The notes below the pieces were generated by a model. That model did no database searches. It was given only the letters and a program-made list of their open reading frames with translations, and was not told the DNA's origin. From NCBI GenBank assembly GCA_934757155.1, contig CAKVLI010000019.1:1-26208 (forward strand): DNA of 26,208 nucleotides, in the 5' to 3' direction. Source of the stretch: an uncultured Candidatus Melainabacteria bacterium (GTDB taxonomy: Bacteria; Cyanobacteriota; Vampirovibrionia; Gastranaerophilales; Gastranaerophilaceae). Positions 23,663 through 26,208 of the stretch are shown piece after piece. Numbering within the stretch: position 1 is the stretch's first letter; every line of letters begins with the position of its first letter. The translations under genes and the position numbers were made by a program.

Positions 23663-24242
23663 TTCCATAAAAAATATTTGCGTTTTTGCATCATCTTCCA
23701 ATGATTTAGAGGAAGTTTTCTACAAAGCTGCAAAAGAATTGGGCGCATTGATGGGTTCATCCGGCTACAACATTGTGTACGGTGGAAGCCGTAGAGGTTT
23801 GATGTACGCTTGCGCAGGTGCAGTTAAAGAACACGGCGGTGCAATTGTTGGAATTATGCCTGAAATTTTTGCGAACATCGGATTAGCTAATGTCGATGAT
23901 TGCGACACTTTCCACGTCACAGCAGGAATGAGAGAGCGCAAAGCAAAAATGGACGAAATTTCGGATGCCGTAATTGCGATTGCCGGCGGATTTGGAACTC
24001 TAGAAGAATTATCAGAAATGATTGTCCAAAAACAACTCGGATATAATAACAAACCAATTGTGATTCTTAATACAGACCATTTTTACGATGATTTGTTAAG
24101 ATTTTTTGAAAATACAATTCAGCGAAAATTTGCAAACAAAGCATCTTCCGAGCTTTATTATGTTGCAACTACGCCGCAAGAAGCTTTGGAATACATTAAA
24201 AATTATTCTCCAAAAGAATTGGTTTCCAAATTTATTGTTTAG
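23655..24242 (+). CDS. LOG-family nucleotide 5'-monophosphate phosphoribohydrolase
   Basis: 195 aa starting from TTG at 23655, chosen because GGAGGAAATT stands just before it. LOG-family proteins cleave N6-modified or plain adenosine 5'-monophosphate to base and ribose 5-phosphate. Motifs: VYGGSRRGLMYACAGA (about 39-54), GIMPEIF, MRERKAKMDEISDAVIAIAGGFGTLEEL. The catalytic MRxRK and GGxGTxxE pieces are complete, with AGGFGT where PGGxGT is more common. Bacterial members are often misnamed lysine decarboxylases. The start lies within the pilin stop region, so translation is coupled. Its stop overlaps the convergent HTH gene by 11 bases. Confidence 0.9.
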   Translation: MNNSIKNICVFASSSNDLEEVFYKAAKELGALMGSSGYNIVYGGSRRGLMYACAGAVKEHGGAIVGIMPEIFANIGLANVDDCDTFHVTAGMRERKAKMDEISDAVIAIAGGFGTLEELSEMIVQKQLGYNNKPIVILNTDHFYDDLLRFFENTIQRKFANKASSELYYVATTPQEALEYIKNYSPKELVSKFIV

Positions 24243-24474
24243 AAACTTGAGTCGGTTCAACCGTTACCAACCCTGACATTACTGCGATTACAGACGCTTG
24301 CACCTTGTTGCAAACATTCAGCTTTCTATAAATACTTTCAAGGTGTGCTTTTACCGTATGCGTTGATACAAACAGTTTTTCCGCAATCACATCGTTACTA
24401 AACCCAAGAACCAAAAGCTCCAGCACTTCCAATTCTCTACTCGTTAATTGTTTGATATTATAATTTATTTCCAT
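24232..24474 (-). CDS. Solitary LuxR/GerE-type helix-turn-helix protein
   Basis: 80 aa, nearly all of it a LuxR-type DNA-binding domain: LTSRELEVLELLVLGFSNDVIAEKLFVSTHTVKAHLESIYRKLNVCNKVQASVIA (about 10-65). TSRELEVL and the SxxTVKxHLxxIYxKL recognition helix are complete. There is no receiver or ligand-binding domain, as in Bacillus GerE (74 aa). No response regulator lies nearby. TATGAT at 24486-24481 ends 6 bases before the ATG and there is no Shine-Dalgarno, so a leaderless message is likely. Upstream are two 12-base direct repeats (24521, 24548) that could be its own operator (inference). Confidence 0.88.
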   Translation of the reverse strand: MEINYNIKQLTSRELEVLELLVLGFSNDVIAEKLFVSTHTVKAHLESIYRKLNVCNKVQASVIAVMSGLVTVEPTQVSKQ

Positions 24475-24520
24475 ATTTATATCATACTATCAATTTAAAA
24501 AAGTGCTTTAATGTATTTTC

Positions 24521-24559
24521 CAATTAGCGAACTTTTACAAAAATTTACAATTAGCCAAC
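24521..24559 (-). promoter_or_regulatory. Two direct repeats upstream of the HTH gene, possible operator
   Basis: On the minus strand GTTGGCTAATTG and GTTCGCTAATTG start 27 bases apart, differing at one base. They lie about 35-75 bases upstream of the HTH -10 box and between the convergently placed end of upp and the HTH start. Spacing is 2.6 helical turns, so binding on one face is not implied. Confidence 0.45.
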
Positions 24560-24572
24560 ATCACAGACATTA

Positions 24573-25229
24573 TTAAGTATTAAAGATTCTATCGCCTGCA
24601 TCACCCATTCCAGGGACAATATAGCCACGTTCGTTTAAGTGAGAGTCAACGGCAGCAACGATTAAGGTTACATCAGGAAATTCATTAAACACAGCCTCTA
24701 AACCTTGAGGAGAGGAAATCATGCACACGCAGCAGATGTTTTTTTCAGGAATACCCTTCCCGACATATAATCTGATTGCCTCAATCAAGGAATTACCGGT
24801 CGCAAGCATTGGGTCAGTAATATAAACATAGTATGATTCCGGCGTATCAACAGGCATAGGCACTTTATTATAGTACCAAACCGGCTTCAACGTCTTTTCA
24901 TCACGGTACATGCCAATGTGACGAATAGTTGCTTGCGGTAAAATATCAACTGCCTCATCCGTAAAAATCAAACCTGCACGCAAAATTGGGGAGATAATTA
25001 TAGTAATATCAGGATTAATTGTCTTTGTCACAAATTTTGTCAAAGGAGTTTCGATTTCAACATCCGTCTGCGGAAGATTTTTTGTCGCTTCATAGAGAAG
25101 AATTCTTGTGAGCTTTCTGGCAGCCAAACGCACACCTTGAGTATCTGTGTCTTTATTCCTCATTGTACATAAGCTCTGGTTAACAATTGGATTTGAAACA
25201 ATTTTCAAATTCTTATAATTATTTTCCAT
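24573..25229 (-). CDS. upp: Uracil phosphoribosyltransferase
   Basis: 218 aa. Salvage of uracil: uracil plus PRPP gives UMP and diphosphate. The PRPP loop YITDPMLATGNSL and the uracil-binding C-terminal GYIVPGMGDAGDRIF are complete. ISPILRAGLIFTDEAV and HIGMYRDEKTLKPVWYYNKVP also match the family. The N-terminus is some 8 residues longer than typical (about 208-209). The start overlaps the end of the mlaD-like gene by 11 bases, giving a two-gene operon. No uracil permease or regulatory leader is visible. No clear terminator follows before the HTH region. Confidence 0.96.
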   Translation of the reverse strand: MENNYKNLKIVSNPIVNQSLCTMRNKDTDTQGVRLAARKLTRILLYEATKNLPQTDVEIETPLTKFVTKTINPDITIIISPILRAGLIFTDEAVDILPQATIRHIGMYRDEKTLKPVWYYNKVPMPVDTPESYYVYITDPMLATGNSLIEAIRLYVGKGIPEKNICCVCMISSPQGLEAVFNEFPDVTLIVAAVDSHLNERGYIVPGMGDAGDRIFNT

Positions 25230-25872
25230 TTTCTCTCATCCCCTCAATATTTTTATTTAAGTTTAACGCTTTTTTGTTAGTTTCGTCAAGAAATTTATTA
25301 GAAAAATCTAATAAACCGTTAACGTCAGCGTCACTACCTGTCTGCATATCAATAACTTTCAGTTTATTTCCGAAAGATGATGACGTGTAAATTATAGACG
25401 TTAATTTTTTGTACATGTCATTCAAAAGTCCCTTAGCGTCATGCAAACGTTTTGGTGGAGTTACCACCAAAACAGGAACTGAGTTATCAATATAAGTATC
25501 TTTATCCGGCAGATACAGTTCTAAAGATTTTGAGCCTGCCATACCGCTAAATTCAACAGTCACAGCGGTTCCCTGAGGAATATAAACATCAGGATTAGTT
25601 AAAATGAATTTTACATAAACTTCATCGTTTGTCGGCTTGATTTTAGTAACGTGTCCGACCTCAATTCCCATCATGCGAACTGGAGAGCCCACAATTAAGC
25701 CGTCAACATCTTGCAAAAATATCTGATAATCGTTAGTTGAAGATTTTTCTTTCGAAATATAAGTAAAAGTTGAAATCGCAACAATAATAAGAATTACAAC
25801 CAACCAAAATAATAGCTCACCACTGTGAGTTATATAAAAAACATTGCTCTCTTTGTCCTTTTTCTCACTCAT
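25219..25872 (-). CDS. MlaD/MCE-domain membrane protein
   Basis: 217 aa from the ATG at 25872; the frame continues to 25908 but the upstream ATG lies ahead of the TATAAT promoter. A transmembrane helix (about 21-41: LLFWLVVILIIVAISTFTYI) is followed by an MCE domain (about 48-125: IFLQDVDGLIVGSPVRMMGIEVGHVTKI). MCE proteins form rings that carry lipids between membranes, so a diderm envelope is implied. The last 80 residues are helical and polar. No MlaE/MlaF partner genes are in the window; pairing with upp is unusual and probably just cotranscription. It is divergent from element B. Confidence 0.9.
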   Translation of the reverse strand: MSEKKDKESNVFYITHSGELLFWLVVILIIVAISTFTYISKEKSSTNDYQIFLQDVDGLIVGSPVRMMGIEVGHVTKIKPTNDEVYVKFILTNPDVYIPQGTAVTVEFSGMAGSKSLELYLPDKDTYIDNSVPVLVVTPPKRLHDAKGLLNDMYKKLTSIIYTSSSFGNKLKVIDMQTGSDADVNGLLDFSNKFLDETNKKALNLNKNIEGMRENGK

Positions 25873-25879
25873 TGAGACT

Positions 25880-25908
25880 ATTATATTATAAAATCGAAGA
25901 ACAAACAA
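25880..25908 (-). promoter_or_regulatory. mlaD-like gene promoter, predicted leaderless start
   Basis: Minus strand: TTGTTT (25908-25903), 17 bases, TATAAT (25885-25880), then 7 bases to the ATG at 25872. A second overlapping TATAAT lies at 25890-25885. There is no Shine-Dalgarno before the ATG. Confidence 0.6.
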
Positions 25909-25953
25909 ACTGTAAGGGAGTAAAGGGGTAGGGTAAATGTATTTGGCTGGTAG

Positions 25954-26172
25954 GTAGAAACTACTGACTTAGCGTATTTCCCTCTCCAAGGGAGAGCAGA
26001 TTTACGTACGGACGACACAAACACAGTGCAGTTAGTCCGGATAGCGAGAATATTGAGCTTGCTTGAACCAGAGGTTCAAAAGCTAAACTATTCGAGCGTG
26101 AAGTAAATCCAAGACAGGGCTGGGTGAGGGGTTAGTTGGTAGGGTGGAAAAAGCGTAAGCGGTTTCCACCTT
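25954..26172 (+). ncRNA. Element B: candidate structured RNA, same architecture as element A
   Basis: It lies beyond the mlaD-like gene with no open frame. Helices: GTAG-AAA-CTAC (25954-25964); CTCTCC-AAG-GGAGAG (25982-25996); closing helix GATTTAC (25999-26005) with GTAAATC (26103-26109); hairpin CGGAC (26009-26013)/GTCCG (26035-26039); and a nested arm GAATA, AGCTT, TTGAACC paired with GGTTCAA, AAGCT, TATTC (26048-26093). The conserved tail ATCCAAGACAGGG...GGGTGA is at 26107-26127. A 10-pair hairpin with arms GGTGGAAA/TTTCCACC (26141-26172) could end the RNA, though its T tract is short. TTTCCCTCT, GTAGAAA and ATCCAARACAGGG are shared with element A. The rest of the window (to 26208) shows nothing I can name. 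Confidence 0.6.
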
Positions 26173-26208
26173 TAGACCTGTAAAACATAGTTTTGGTGTT
26201 CATCAAAA

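Noticed and set aside
26141..26172. T-box-like AGGGTGGAA near the right edge
   Set aside because: It resembles the T-box AGGGTGGNACCGCG only over a few bases; no specifier loop or downstream aminoacyl-tRNA synthetase gene is visible, and the bases fit a plain hairpin.

Overview
This is a low-GC (roughly mid-30s % by eye), gene-dense bacterial chromosome segment. The gene set mixes Firmicutes-like functions (RNase Y, YmdB, a LipM-type octanoyltransferase) with diderm or cyanobacterial-lineage ones (MlaD/MCE protein, type IV pilin-like protein) and a biotin-dependent Na+-pumping decarboxylase. A large membrane protein carries a recurring V-x-F-K-G motif. Together this suggests an anaerobic, fermentative, host-associated lineage such as the gut Melainabacteria/Gastranaerophilales. 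That assignment is an inference, not something the sequence proves.

Layout. (1) 1-3926, minus strand: birA, oadG, oadA and oadB form one operon. It encodes a biotin protein ligase plus the gamma, alpha and beta subunits of a membrane decarboxylase that couples oxaloacetate decarboxylation to Na+ export; oadB runs off the left edge. (2) 4029-8561: three envelope-type proteins, namely a 687-aa membrane protein with V-x-F-K-G motifs, a secreted protein of unknown function, and a GT2-like membrane glycosyltransferase with a cysteine-rich tail. (3) 8562-9966: an accessory-looking patch with a broken tRNA-Ile 5' half carrying a hairpin insert, an intact tRNA-Ile(GAT), a 146-bp tandem repeat containing terminators, a palindrome and an inverted copy of the tRNA 3' end, and a Fic-family AMP-transferase. 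(4) 9967-18157: housekeeping and envelope genes: thioredoxin, DnaQ-like exonuclease, RlmD-like rRNA methyltransferase, LipM-like octanoyltransferase, dGTPase-like HD protein, sugar O-acetyltransferase, acyltransferase 3, MgtC family protein and a TPR protein. (5) 18158-18652: a 495-base gap holding its own promoter and a folded RNA-like element (element A). (6) 18653-25872: rnpA, an unknown gene, rny, ymdB, a PHP phosphoesterase, a pilin-like gene, a LOG-family gene, a solitary LuxR-type HTH, upp and mlaD. (7) 25900-26208: a second RNA-like element (element B) with the same architecture as element A.

The most interesting non-coding signals are the A/B pair and the tRNA-Ile neighbourhood. A and B share short sequence blocks and an equivalent series of helices built from different bases, which is what covariation in a structured RNA family looks like; I do not recognise the family. 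Another recurring feature is a set of genes with no Shine-Dalgarno sequence and a -10-like hexamer only 6-9 bases from the ATG (dgt, rnpA, mlaD, the HTH gene, perhaps birA), suggesting leaderless transcripts.
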